64,000 nucleotides of DNA from Pseudomonas viridiflava. GTDB lineage: Bacteria; Pseudomonadota; Gammaproteobacteria; Pseudomonadales; Pseudomonadaceae. The stretch lies in assembly GCF_900590885.1 (NCBI RefSeq), contig NZ_UUON01000051.1, positions 310,001-374,000 of the forward strand, read 5' to 3'. A program made the translations under genes and the position numbers. The notes beneath the pieces were generated by a model that had not been told where the DNA came from, searched no databases, and worked only from the letters and a program-made list of their open reading frames with translations. Below, one piece after another: positions 1 through 9,234 of the stretch (the stretch's first letter is position 1; each line of letters begins with the position of its first letter).

Positions 1-3000
1 TTTGTACCCGCACCTTGCCACGCAAGTCGTTGCCGCGCAGGGTCTGGTGGGTTTCGGCCAGGCCGAGTTCCCAGGGTGCGCCGGCGTACTTGATCGAGGT
101 CAGCGGCGAAGCGCCGGTGCCGCCGTCGTAGCCGGAGATGGTGATCAGGTCGGCATAGGCCTTGGCCACACCGGCGGCGATGGTGCCTACGCCGGCTTCT
201 GCGACCAGTTTCACCGAGACCAGCGCCTTGGGGTTGACTTGTTTGAGGTCGAAAATCAGCTGCGACAAATCTTCAATCGAGTAGATGTCGTGGTGCGGTG
301 GAGGCGAGATCAGCGTCACGCCCGGCACTGCATAACGCAGCTTGGCGATCAGACCGTTAACCTTGCCGCCAGGCAGTTGCCCGCCTTCACCGGGCTTGGC
401 GCCCTGGGCCACCTTGATCTGCAGCACTTCGGCGTTGACCAGGTATTCCGGGGTTACACCGAAACGGCCAGTGGCAACCTGCTTGATTTTCGAGCTTTTG
501 ATGGTGCCGTAGCGCGCCGGGTCTTCGCCGCCTTCGCCGGAGTTGGAACGCGCACCCAGGCGGTTCATGGCTTCGGCCAGGGCTTCGTGAGCCTCAGGCG
601 ACAAGGCGCCGAGGGAAATACCGGCGGAGTCGAAGCGCTTGAGGATCGATTCCAGCGGCTCGACTTCGCTGATGTCCATCGGCGTGTCCAGGGTCTTCAC
701 CTTGAACAGGTCGCGGATCATCGACACCGGGCGGTTATCCACCAGCGAGGTGTATTCCTTGAACTTGGCGTAGTCGCCCTGCTGCACGGCGGCTTGCAGG
801 GTGCTCACCACGTCCGGGTTGTACGCGTGGTATTCGCCACCGTGCACGAACTTCAGCAGGCCGCCTTGCTGGATCGGCTTGCGCGCGCTCCAGGCTTCGG
901 CGGCCAGGGCTTTCTGCTCGGCTTCGATGTCGACGAAACGCGCGCCCTTGATGCGGCTCGGCACGCCACGGAAGCTCAAATCGCAAACTTCTTCGGACAG
1001 GCCGATGGCTTCGAACAGCTGTGCACCACGGTAGGAGGTGACGGTGGAGATGCCCATCTTCGACAGGATCTTCAGCAGGCCCTTGGTGATGCCCTTACGG
1101 TAGTTCTTGAACACCTCATAGAGGTCGCCCAGTACTTCACCGGTACGGATCAGGTCGCCGAGCACTTCGTACGCGAGGAACGGGTAAACGGCCGAGGCGC
1201 CGAAGCCGATCAATACCGCAAAGTGATGCGGGTCGCGGGCAGTGGCGGTTTCCACAAGGATGTTGGAGTCGCAACGCAGGCCTTTTTCGGTCAGCCGGTG
1301 GTGTACCGCGCCGGTGGCCAGGGAAGCGTGGATCGGCAGCTTGCCCGGGGCGATGTGACGGTCGGTCAGCACGATCTGGGTACGGCCAGCGCGCACGGCT
1401 TCTTCGGCCTGGTCGGCGACGTTGCGCACAGCGGCTTCAAGGCCGAGGCTTTCGTCGTAGTTCAGGTCGATGATCTGGCGGTCGAAGCCCGGGCGATCCA
1501 GGGTCATCAACGAGCGCCACTTGGCCGGCGAAATCACTGGCGAGCTGAGGATCACGCGGGAAGCGTGCTCAGGCGATTCCTGGAAGATATTGCGCTCGGC
1601 ACCGAGGCACACTTCCAGCGACATCACGATGGCTTCGCGCAGCGGGTCAATCGGCGGGTTGGTCACCTGGGCGAACTGCTGGCGGAAATAGTCGTACGGC
1701 GTGCGCACGCGCTGGGACAGCACAGCCATCGGCGTATCGTCGCCCATGGAGCCGACGGCCTCGTAGCCTTGCTCGCCGAGCGGGCGCAGCACTTGGTCGC
1801 GCTCTTCGAACGTGACTTGGTACATCTTCATGTACTGCTTGAGCTGGTCCACGTCATAGAAAGCCGAACCGTGGTCGTTGTCTTCCATGGTCGCCTGGAT
1901 GCGCAGAGCGTTCTTGCGCAACCATTGCTTGTACGGGTGACGCGACTTCAAGCGGTTGTCGATGGCGTCGGTGTCGAGGATCTGCCCGGTTTCGGTGTCC
2001 ACGGCCAGGATCTGGCCTGGGCCTACGCGGCCTTTGGCGATCACGTCTTCGGGCTTGTAGTCCCACACGCCGATTTCCGAGGCGAGGGTGATGAAACCGT
2101 TGGTGGTGGTGACCCAACGTGCCGGGCGCAGACCGTTACGGTCGAGCAGGCACACCGCGTAGCGGCCGTCGGTCATGACCACGCCGGCCGGGCCGTCCCA
2201 CGGCTCCATGTGCATCGAGTTGTACTCGTAGAACGCACGCAGGTCCGGGTCCATGGTTTCGACGTTCTGCCACGCAGGCGGAATGATCATGCGCACGCCA
2301 CGGAACAGGTCGATGCCGCCGGTGACCATCAGTTCGAGCATGTTGTCCATGCTGGAGGAGTCGGAACCCACGCGGTTGACCAGCGGGCCGAGCTCTTCCA
2401 GGTCCATCAAGTCGTTGGCGAACTTGGTGCGACGGGCCACGGCCCAGTTGCGGTTGCCGGTGATGGTGTTGATCTCGCCGTTGTGGGCGAGGAAGCGGAA
2501 AGGCTGGGCCAGCGGCCATTTCGGCAGGGTGTTGGTGGAGAAGCGCTGGTGGAACACGCAGATTGCGGTTTGCAGGCGCTCATCGCTCAGGTCTGGATAG
2601 AAGGCGGTCAGATCCGCCGGCATCATCAGGCCTTTATAAATGATGGTCTTGTGGGAAAAGCTGCAGATGTAGTGTTCGGTGTCGGCAGCGTTGGCCACGG
2701 ACGAGCGACGACGCGAGGTGAACAGCTTGATCGCCATGTCCTGGTCGCTCAGGCCGTCGCCTGCGATGAACACTTGCTCGATCTGCGGCAGGCGCTCCAG
2801 GGCCAGACGGCCGAGTACGCTGGTGTCGATCGGCACTTTGCGCCAGCCGACGAGCTGCAGGCCGGCGGCCAGGATCTCGCGGTTCATGTTCGCGCGAGCG
2901 GCTTCGGCTTTAACCGGGTCCTGGTTGAAGAACACCATGCCCACGGCGTACTGCTTGGGCAATTCGGCGCCAAAGGTTTCCTTGGCGATGGCGCGCAGGA

Positions 3001-3202
3001 ACTGGTCGGGCTTTTGAATCAGCAAGCCGCAACCGTCACCGGTCTTGCCGTCGGCGTTGATCCCACCGCGGTGGGTCATGCAGGTCAGGGCCTCGATGGC
3101 CGTTTGCAAAAGGGTATGACTGGGCTCGCCCTGCATGTGGGCTATCAGGCCGAAACCGCAGTTATCCTTGAATTCATCGGGTTGGTACAGACCTGCTTTC
3201 AT
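1..3202 (-). CDS. gltB: Glutamate synthase large subunit, 3' part beyond window
   Basis: Large (alpha) subunit of NADPH-glutamate synthase, which moves the amide nitrogen of glutamine to 2-oxoglutarate in the cytoplasm. It reads leftward and runs off the window at base 1, leaving 1067 of about 1480 residues. The ATG at 3202 gives MKAGLYQPDEFKDNCGFG; Cys15 is the expected class II amidotransferase nucleophile after removal of a short propeptide. The amidotransferase domain fills roughly residues 15-430. The FMN synthase domain is recognisable from PPHHDIYSIEDL near 967 and GYDGGTGASPL near 1024. The Fe-S cysteines and the C-terminal helix lie outside the window. A long open frame on the opposite strand (2-3457) is a shadow. 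Confidence 0.97.
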   Translation of the reverse strand, partial: MKAGLYQPDEFKDNCGFGLIAHMQGEPSHTLLQTAIEALTCMTHRGGINADGKTGDGCGLLIQKPDQFLRAIAKETFGAELPKQYAVGMVFFNQDPVKAEAARANMNREILAAGLQLVGWRKVPIDTSVLGRLALERLPQIEQVFIAGDGLSDQDMAIKLFTSRRRSSVANAADTEHYICSFSHKTIIYKGLMMPADLTAFYPDLSDERLQTAICVFHQRFSTNTLPKWPLAQPFRFLAHNGEINTITGNRNWAVARRTKFANDLMDLEELGPLVNRVGSDSSSMDNMLELMVTGGIDLFRGVRMIIPPAWQNVETMDPDLRAFYEYNSMHMEPWDGPAGVVMTDGRYAVCLLDRNGLRPARWVTTTNGFITLASEIGVWDYKPEDVIAKGRVGPGQILAVDTETGQILDTDAIDNRLKSRHPYKQWLRKNALRIQATMEDNDHGSAFYDVDQLKQYMKMYQVTFEERDQVLRPLGEQGYEAVGSMGDDTPMAVLSQRVRTPYDYFRQQFAQVTNPPIDPLREAIVMSLEVCLGAERNIFQESPEHASRVILSSPVISPAKWRSLMTLDRPGFDRQIIDLNYDESLGLEAAVRNVADQAEEAVRAGRTQIVLTDRHIAPGKLPIHASLATGAVHHRLTEKGLRCDSNILVETATARDPHHFAVLIGFGASAVYPFLAYEVLGDLIRTGEVLGDLYEVFKNYRKGITKGLLKILSKMGISTVTSYRGAQLFEAIGLSEEVCDLSFRGVPSRIKGARFVDIEAEQKALAAEAWSARKPIQQGGLLKFVHGGEYHAYNPDVVSTLQAAVQQGDYAKFKEYTSLVDNRPVSMIRDLFKVKTLDTPMDISEVEPLESILKRFDSAGISLGALSPEAHEALAEAMNRLGARSNSGEGGEDPARYGTIKSSKIKQVATGRFGVTPEYLVNAEVLQIKVAQGAKPGEGGQLPGGKVNGLIAKLRYAVPGVTLISPPPHHDIYSIEDLSQLIFDLKQVNPKALVSVKLVAEAGVGTIAAGVAKAYADLITISGYDGGTGASPLTSIKYAGAPWELGLAETHQTLRGNDLRGKVRVQ

Positions 3203-3313
3203 AGACACTTTCTCACCAGGCTGCCTCTTATATCGAGGCAAATTTCTTTTCAATTCAACCGGTTACCTTCCACGCCGAACGTACGCCGGCTTAGCGGGGG
3301 CAAAAGGGAGGTC

Positions 3314-3342
3314 ATTGTACACACCGACACAGACGCTCACAA
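3314..3342 (-). promoter_or_regulatory. Putative sigma-70 promoter of gltB
   Basis: On the minus strand TTGTGA (3342-3337) and TACAAT (3319-3314) are separated by 17 bases, about 110 bases before the gltB ATG. This lies in the 351-base gap 3203-3553 between damX and gltB. Apart from this motif pair and the hairpin at 3527-3547 I see nothing coding in the gap. Assigned by eye only. Confidence 0.35.
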
Positions 3343-3526
3343 ATTTAGCGACGAAATGTCGCAAATCTATGTCGCATTTATGAAAGGTTTAAAGCGATAT
3401 GCTGTGCTAGTCAAAACTTTTTTAATTCTGACCGCTACGACTCAAAAGCTACCGTGACGCAGACACCACAAAGCGCGCGGCCTTTGGGGCTGCACGCCAT
3501 GCGATTTTATTTTGAGGTGCTGAGAG

Positions 3527-3547
3527 GGCGGCCTGGGTAAGGCCGCC
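3527..3547 (-). terminator. Hairpin after the damX stop codon
   Basis: GGCGGCC and GGCCGCC form a 7-bp GC stem with a 7-base loop, 7 bases beyond the damX stop. There is no following U-run on the minus strand, so it is a weak intrinsic terminator at best and may only protect the 3' end. Confidence 0.4.
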
Positions 3548-3553
3548 GGACCT

Positions 3554-5107
3554 TCAGCGAGCTGTTGCGAGTTCTTGTTGAACGCTGGCGACAGTGCGAG
3601 GCCAAGGTTTACCAGCCTGAACCTTCGCTGGCAAGGCCTTGATGGCAGAATCAGCGGCTGCACGGCTGGCGAAGTTGCCGTAGGTGATCACGTAGAGAGG
3701 CTTGCCATTGAGCACTTTCTTGAAATAACGGTACTCGCCGCCCTGCTCTTTCACGAACGCCTGGGCGTTGGCTTCAGAGCTGGTGCCGAGGATCTGCACC
3801 ACGAAGTTGCTGGCAGGCTGGCTGCCGTACCAACCGCTACCGGCGGCACCGGCCTTGGCGACAGTGGCTGCTGGTTTTTCAGCAGGTTTGGCCGCTGGCG
3901 CAGGTTTGGCGGCCGGGGCCGGCGCAACAGGCTTGGTGACAGGTGCTGGCTTGGCGGTAGCAACGGTTGGCGCCGGGGTTGGCTTGGCCGCCGGCTGACC
4001 CGCTGGCACGCCCGCAGGTGGCGCGGTAGTGGTCACGGTCGGCGGCGTGGCGCTGGAGCCTTCCACCGGCACGCCGTCGTCGCCTTCGGAGATGCCACCG
4101 GCTTCTTCGGCGAGCGGGCCGCGCATCACTGGCTGACCGACCATCGGCAGGTTGGTCGGCTGGCCGGAGTTGGCGAACTCGACATTTGGCGTTGGCTTGC
4201 CCAGTGGCAACTGCGCCTGTTCGGTAGGCGCGCCGGCGGTGGTCGGTGCCTTGCTACGACCTGGAATCAACCAGGCGGCGGCAACAGCGACCACAACGAC
4301 GGCGGAAATGGCCAGTACGTGTTTCTTTGGCATGGTGAACCCCATCTTTGGACGCTTGACCGCAGAGCGGCTGGCAATCATGGCTTCGATCATTGCATCG
4401 CGGGCGACCTGGTTGATGGTGCCAGGCCAGCCGTCGGAGCTTTCGTGAATATCAGAGATCTGATTTGCCGTGAAAAGTTCGATACCGGCCCCGGCGCCTT
4501 CGAGGCGTTGAGCCAGGTATTCGCGGGTTTCTTCCTCTTCGTACGGCTGCAGTTCGATGACGTGGAACAGCTCCTGATCACCGCTGATTTGCTCCAGCTC
4601 GGCGATCAACGACGACTCACCGAACAGGAACACATGCGGGCGACCTTCCGGCGTGCCCGCCGCCAGCGCCAGCAGCGCTTCGAGGGCGGATTCGTCGAGC
4701 TGCTCGGCGTCGTCCACCAGCAGGTAGACTTCCTGGCCGGTCAGGCCCAGTTGCACCACCTGCTTGAGGATCGCGTTCGGCTCGGCGGTGGCGACGTCCA
4801 GCGCCTGGGCTACCTGGCGCAGTACACCAGCCGCATCACCGGCACCACGGGCCGACACCACCACGCTCTGTACCGATTGCTTGTTGGTGCTGGCCACCAG
4901 CGCCTGGCGCAGCAAGGTCTTGCCGCTGCCCAACGGGCCAGTAACCACCAGCAGCAGCTGGCTGTAGCGCGCAAGGTGATGCAACTGCCCAAGCACCGGC
5001 TTGCGCTGGGCCGGGAAAAATTTGAAACCAGGTACCCGTGGAGCAAAGGGGTCATGGCTTAACTGGTAATGGCCGAGGAACGCCTCGTCGGCATGCAAAC
5101 TAGTCAT
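3554..5107 (-). CDS. damX: DamX-like ATPase with C-terminal SPOR domain
   Basis: Septal-ring type protein of 517 residues. An ExeA-like AAA domain comes first, with Walker A GPLGSGKT at 57-64 and Walker B-like LLVDDAEQL with Asp132/Asp133. One membrane segment follows at about 264-283, then a long Pro/Ala-rich periplasmic linker. A SPOR domain at about 430-508 should bind denuded glycan strands at division sites. The order ATPase-TM-linker-SPOR and the position just downstream of aroB match DamX in other gammaproteobacteria. The start is 10 bases after the aroB stop, so the two genes are probably co-transcribed with aroK. ATP hydrolysis by DamX homologues is uncertain. The gene symbol is assigned by architecture and synteny. 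Confidence 0.85.
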   Translation of the reverse strand: MTSLHADEAFLGHYQLSHDPFAPRVPGFKFFPAQRKPVLGQLHHLARYSQLLLVVTGPLGSGKTLLRQALVASTNKQSVQSVVVSARGAGDAAGVLRQVAQALDVATAEPNAILKQVVQLGLTGQEVYLLVDDAEQLDESALEALLALAAGTPEGRPHVFLFGESSLIAELEQISGDQELFHVIELQPYEEEETREYLAQRLEGAGAGIELFTANQISDIHESSDGWPGTINQVARDAMIEAMIASRSAVKRPKMGFTMPKKHVLAISAVVVVAVAAAWLIPGRSKAPTTAGAPTEQAQLPLGKPTPNVEFANSGQPTNLPMVGQPVMRGPLAEEAGGISEGDDGVPVEGSSATPPTVTTTAPPAGVPAGQPAAKPTPAPTVATAKPAPVTKPVAPAPAAKPAPAAKPAEKPAATVAKAGAAGSGWYGSQPASNFVVQILGTSSEANAQAFVKEQGGEYRYFKKVLNGKPLYVITYGNFASRAAADSAIKALPAKVQAGKPWPRTVASVQQELATAR

Positions 5108-5117
5108 CGGGATCTTA

Positions 5118-6218
5118 TTAACCTTTAAGCTGGGCCAGGGCGCGGTAATCCGCTCCCAGCGTGGCCTGTAAAATCTCTTTCGGATAATCGTCGGTCACTA
5201 CCGCTTCGCCCATGTGGCGCAGCAGCACCAGTCGCAGTCGACCGTCGATCACTTTCTTGTCTATCGCCATATGTTCAAGGAAATCCGCCTCGGTCATCTC
5301 CTCAGGCGGAATGACCGGCAAACCGGCGCGCTGGAACAGGTGGATACCGCGATCACGCTCTTGGGCGCTGATCCAGCCCAGGCGTTGCGACATCTCCAAT
5401 GCCATCACGGTGCCAGCTGCTACGGCCTCCCCATGCAGCCACACACCATAGCCCATGTGGGTTTCGATCGCATGGCCGAAGGTGTGACCCAGGTTCAGGG
5501 TGGCCCGTACGCCGGACTCCCGTTCGTCGGCATTCACAACCAGCGCCTTGGCGGCGCAGGAGCGCGAAATCGCTTCGGTGAGCGCCACCTGGTCGAGGGC
5601 GCGCAGGGCGTCTACGTGTTCTTCCAGCCAGGTCAGGAACGGCTCGTCGCAGATCAACCCGTACTTGATGACTTCCGCCAGGCCCGCCGACAGCTCGCGC
5701 GGCGGCAAGGTGTTAAGGGTCGCAGTGTCGATCAGCACGGCCTGGGGCTGGTAGAACGCGCCGACCATGTTCTTGCCCAGCGGGTGGTTGATGCCGGTCT
5801 TGCCGCCCACCGACGAATCGACCTGGGACAAAAGGGTCGTCGGCACCTGGATGAAGTCCACGCCACGCTGGTAACAGGCCGCTGCGAAACCGGCCATGTC
5901 GCCGATCACACCGCCGCCCAGGGCGATTACGGTGGTGCGGCGGTCATGACGTGCAGTCAACAGACCATCAAAAATCAGTTGCAGGGTTTCCCAGTTCTTG
6001 TGGGCTTCGCCGTCGGGCAGGATCACGGAGATCACCGAATAGGCCGACAGGCTGCGGCTCAGACGCTCAAGATACAGCGGCGCAACCGTTTCGTTGGAGA
6101 TGATCGCCACTTGCCGCCCGGCGATATGCGGTGCAAGCAATTCAGGCTGGTCCAACAGACCTTCGCCAATATGGATCGGGTAGCTGCGCTCGCCTAGATC
6201 GACCTTAAGTGTCTGCAT
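5118..6218 (-). CDS. aroB: 3-dehydroquinate synthase
   Basis: Second step of the shikimate pathway: DAHP to 3-dehydroquinate, using NAD and a divalent metal in the cytoplasm. Protein of 366 residues, the usual length. The NAD-binding stretch GGGVIGDMAG lies near residue 100. Expected metal ligands appear as Glu in GLAEVIKYG, His in NLGHTFGHAIE and His in WLHGEAVA. The frame is open 25 codons further upstream, but the ATG at 6218 gives MQTLKVDLGERSYPIHIG, the family's normal N-terminus. It follows aroK by 125 bases and precedes damX by 10, an aroK-aroB-damX arrangement common in gammaproteobacteria. Confidence 0.97.
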   Translation of the reverse strand: MQTLKVDLGERSYPIHIGEGLLDQPELLAPHIAGRQVAIISNETVAPLYLERLSRSLSAYSVISVILPDGEAHKNWETLQLIFDGLLTARHDRRTTVIALGGGVIGDMAGFAAACYQRGVDFIQVPTTLLSQVDSSVGGKTGINHPLGKNMVGAFYQPQAVLIDTATLNTLPPRELSAGLAEVIKYGLICDEPFLTWLEEHVDALRALDQVALTEAISRSCAAKALVVNADERESGVRATLNLGHTFGHAIETHMGYGVWLHGEAVAAGTVMALEMSQRLGWISAQERDRGIHLFQRAGLPVIPPEEMTEADFLEHMAIDKKVIDGRLRLVLLRHMGEAVVTDDYPKEILQATLGADYRALAQLKG

Positions 6219-6343
6219 GTGTCCCCGCGTTGAAGATGTATTGACGACCGGCGATGTCGAAATTCGACGCCGCCTGATGGCTCTACGCCACACCCCAGAG
6301 GGTGTTGGCGCGCCGCCGAGAATAGCGCATTTCGGGCCCGGCT

Positions 6344-6862
6344 TTAACGGGGTGGCAGCCGCTGCAGGCGTTCAAGAATGTCGAGTACCACCATCCGCGG
6401 TGGCCGCTCATCGGTTTCCACCACCAGATCGGCGATTTCCCGATACAGCGGATCACGCAGCGTCAGCAGATCCCGCAAGGTTTTCTCCGGGTTGGCCGTG
6501 CGCAGCAGCGGGCGATTGCGATCGCGGGCGGTGCGGCCCACCTGCTGCTCGACCGACGCATGCAGATACACCACCCGACCGCCGGCATGCAGCGCGCGGC
6601 GGTTTTCATCGCGCATCACCGCGCCACCGCCGGTGGCCAATACCACGCCATCGCAGCCGCACAGCTCGGCAATCATCGCCTGCTCGCGGTCGCGAAAGCC
6701 CAGTTCGCCTTCCTTATCGAAGATCCATGGGATATTGGCACCCGTGCGCAATTCAATTTCCTTGTCGGAATCTTTGAATGGCAGGCGCAGCTCTTTGGCC
6801 AGCAAACGGCCGATGGTGCTTTTTCCAGCCCCCATCGGTCCTACAAGAATCAAATTTCGCAC
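6344..6862 (-). CDS. aroK: Shikimate kinase
   Basis: Phosphorylates shikimate with ATP to shikimate 3-phosphate in aromatic amino acid synthesis. The 172 residues are typical. Walker A GPMGAGKS is at residues 8-15, the shikimate-binding Asp is in KDSDKEIE, a substrate Arg is in GFRDRE, and the Gly-rich ATGGGAV follows. The ATG at 6862 is only 4 bases past the pilQ stop, so the gene is probably read through from the pil genes as well as from any local promoter. Confidence 0.97.
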   Translation of the reverse strand: MRNLILVGPMGAGKSTIGRLLAKELRLPFKDSDKEIELRTGANIPWIFDKEGELGFRDREQAMIAELCGCDGVVLATGGGAVMRDENRRALHAGGRVVYLHASVEQQVGRTARDRNRPLLRTANPEKTLRDLLTLRDPLYREIADLVVETDERPPRMVVLDILERLQRLPPR

Positions 6863-6866
6863 AGAA

Positions 6867-8249
6867 TCAACGACTCACAGCAATCGCCTGGTTATTCATA
6901 ATACGCGGAGTCAGGAATACCAGCAGCTCGGATTTTTTCTCCGCCAGCACATCGCGCCGGAAAAGGCGGCCAAGATACGGCACATCGCCAAAAAATGGCA
7001 CTTTATCTACCACTTTGCTTTGGGTAGTGGAGAAAACCCCACCGATCACGATAGTTTCGCCATTCTTGACCAGCACCTTGGCGTTCACCTCGTTTTTCTT
7101 GATCGGCGGTACGTCGTTGAGCTTGTTCAGGTAGTCGGGCTCATCCTTGGTGACCTTGACCACCATGATCACATGGTCGTCGGGGGTGATTTGCGGGGTG
7201 ACCTCCAAGGACAGCGAGGCTTCCTTGAACGACACCGAAGTGGCGCCCTGAGAGGTCGACTCCTGGTAGGGAATTTCGGTGCCTTTGAGGATGCGTGCGG
7301 TTTCCTTGTCGGAGGTGACCACCTTGGGCTGCGAGACAATTTCCCCATTGCCGGTTTTTTCCATGGCGGTCAGCTCCAGGTCCAGCAGCAGGTTATCGGT
7401 GATAAAGGCAATGCCCAGCCCGGAGGTTCCGGTCAGCGAACCCATGTCGACAAACGGCGAGCTGGACGAGGCCTGCAGTGCACCAGTAGCGCCTGCCGCA
7501 GACTTGCGAATGCCGCCCGTCTCCCAATTACCTCGACCCAGGCGCCCACCCCAGCGCACGCCCAGGCTTTTGTCGTAATCGACGTTGGCCTCGACAATCC
7601 GCGCCTCGATCATCACCTGGCGCACCGGGATATCCAGTTGCGCCACGATCCGCCGCAGCTCTTCCAGGCGTTCGCTGGTCTGGTAGGCAATGATGTTATT
7701 GGTGCGGTCGTCCACCGCCACCGATCCACGCTCATCGGTGGTGCCCTCAAAGCCGGTCACCGATTGGAACAACTTGGCCAGGTCCGCCGCCTTGGCGTAA
7801 TTGACCTGCAGCAACTCCCGGCGCAAGGGCGCGAGATCCGCCATTTGCTTGCGTGACTCCAACGTCAAGAGCTCACGCGCGGCCAACTCTTCAGCGGGCG
7901 CCACCAGCAATACGCCGGCCTTCACCCGTTTATCCAGGCCCTTGGCCTGCAGCACCAGGTCCAGCGCCTGATCCCAGGGCACATCCTTGAGCCGCAGGGT
8001 GATCGAACCCTGCACGTCGTCGCCGGCCACCAGGTTGAGGCCCGCCACATCGGCAATTTGCTGCAGTGCGGCGCGCAGTTCGATGTTCTGGAAATTGAGG
8101 TTCAGGGTGTCACCCTTATAGGTGCTCGATCTGGCGTTACCGGGGGGCGGCAACTGGATCAGATCCACACGATTGGGCACAGCAGCAGCCATCGGTGCCG
8201 TGAACGCTATCCATAGCGCCACACCGAAGGACGAGAAAGTCCTTTTCAT
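6867..8249 (-). CDS. pilQ: Type IV pilus secretin PilQ, short form without AMIN domains
   Basis: Outer-membrane secretin for type IVa pili. This copy has 460 residues, whereas typical Pseudomonas PilQ is about 700. A signal peptide (MKRTFSSFGVALWIAFTAPMAAA) is followed directly by the secretin N-terminal STN domain (about 40-110), an N1-type domain (about 130-200) and the beta-barrel secretin domain (about 245-455, ending TPRIMNN). The tandem N-terminal AMIN domains that bind peptidoglycan are missing. The ATG at 8249 is preceded by GGAAG at 7-base spacing; the frame is open upstream to 8309, but that extension overlaps pilOP and lacks a signal-like start. Last gene of a reduced pilMN-pilOP-pilQ operon. 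Confidence 0.88.
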   Translation of the reverse strand: MKRTFSSFGVALWIAFTAPMAAAVPNRVDLIQLPPPGNARSSTYKGDTLNLNFQNIELRAALQQIADVAGLNLVAGDDVQGSITLRLKDVPWDQALDLVLQAKGLDKRVKAGVLLVAPAEELAARELLTLESRKQMADLAPLRRELLQVNYAKAADLAKLFQSVTGFEGTTDERGSVAVDDRTNNIIAYQTSERLEELRRIVAQLDIPVRQVMIEARIVEANVDYDKSLGVRWGGRLGRGNWETGGIRKSAAGATGALQASSSSPFVDMGSLTGTSGLGIAFITDNLLLDLELTAMEKTGNGEIVSQPKVVTSDKETARILKGTEIPYQESTSQGATSVSFKEASLSLEVTPQITPDDHVIMVVKVTKDEPDYLNKLNDVPPIKKNEVNAKVLVKNGETIVIGGVFSTTQSKVVDKVPFFGDVPYLGRLFRRDVLAEKKSELLVFLTPRIMNNQAIAVSR

Positions 8250-8277
8250 TTTTTTGCTTCCGATTATGAGTTGACGT

Positions 8278-9234
8278 TTAACAGGAGGGTTCGTGAGCGT
8301 TCCAGCCACTGGCCCCGCTCATCAGGAACAGTTCCACCAGTTCGATTTGGCCAGCATGGATGGCCGTCACCCGGCCGTGGTCCGGCCCCAGGTAATCGCC
8401 GACAGCGAGGCGGTACACGCTGGATGCAGCCCGTAGCAAGGCAAAGGTCTGGGCGCCACGGGACAGCGTTCCGACCATCTCGAACTGATCCACAGCAATG
8501 CCTTCCAGGACGCCGCGTGGTCGGGCCAGGTCCGGTGCATGTGCCTGTCGCCCCGGCAAATGATCGACCTGAACAGCCAGTGGCTGGAAAGGGTCGCGCA
8601 GACCAGAGCCGTCGTAGACGAACGACTGCGCTTGCACAATCGCCTCACCCAGCCGGCCGCTGGGTTGCCTGTGCCAATACGTCCTGACCAGCAGATCCAG
8701 GCGCAGCAGCTTGCCATCACGCCGCATAGCGAGGTCATGCACCGTGGCAATTCGCGCAAGGCCACCCAGGCCGCTGATGAATGTCGCCAGGTCGTGATAG
8801 GCGCCCGCTACGGCGACTTGCACCGGCTGTTCGTTATAGAACGACCGAGTTTGCTCATCCAGCGGGGTGACACTTTCGATCAGCAAGCCATTGGCCTGCG
8901 CCGAGCGGGCGATGTCTTCCAGCACGCCGGGCATTTCCGACTGGCCTGGAAACTGGCGCACCAACGCGTCGACCTTGGCCTGCAAAAGCTGGTGCTGGTG
9001 CGTGCGCGCCTCAAGGCCGGCGGACAACACAGACTTGTGAGCAAGTTGCTCTCGCAACGCCACTTCCTGCACCTGGGCCTGGTGCAACCGTTCCCGGGAC
9101 GGGCTCAGGTACGCGAACTCACCCACCACCAGCACCACGCCGGCCAGCGCACAGCCCAGCAAGGCCTTGCCGGGCAGGGGCCATTTTGCAGCGTTGTGAA
9201 TGAGCGCGTAGATATCGAGCCTGGGCAGGCTCAT
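8278..9234 (-). CDS. PilO-PilP fusion protein of the pilus alignment complex
   Basis: One 318-residue frame occupies the place of the separate pilO (about 207 aa) and pilP (about 174 aa) genes. Residues 1-~195 look like PilO: a short cytoplasmic stretch, a membrane segment at about 22-44 (GKALLGCALAGVVLVVGEF), a coiled coil and a ferredoxin-like PilO core (GLLIESVTPL, FISGLGGLARI). Residues ~205-318 look like PilP: GLRDPFQPL, EMVGTL, then VYRLAVGDYLG and HGRVTAIHAGQIELVE. The PilP signal peptide and lipobox Cys are absent. The ATG at 9234 overlaps the pilN stop by 4 bases, and pilQ starts 28 bases downstream. PilP would thus be tethered through the PilO membrane helix instead of a lipid anchor. 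Confidence 0.82.
   Translation of the reverse strand: MSLPRLDIYALIHNAAKWPLPGKALLGCALAGVVLVVGEFAYLSPSRERLHQAQVQEVALREQLAHKSVLSAGLEARTHQHQLLQAKVDALVRQFPGQSEMPGVLEDIARSAQANGLLIESVTPLDEQTRSFYNEQPVQVAVAGAYHDLATFISGLGGLARIATVHDLAMRRDGKLLRLDLLVRTYWHRQPSGRLGEAIVQAQSFVYDGSGLRDPFQPLAVQVDHLPGRQAHAPDLARPRGVLEGIAVDQFEMVGTLSRGAQTFALLRAASSVYRLAVGDYLGPDHGRVTAIHAGQIELVELFLMSGASGWNAHEPSC

Noticed and set aside
2..3457. 1151-codon open frame on the plus strand
   Set aside because: Antisense shadow of gltB: composition is that of reverse-complemented high-GC3 codons, it has no family resemblance, and gltB on the other strand is unmistakable.
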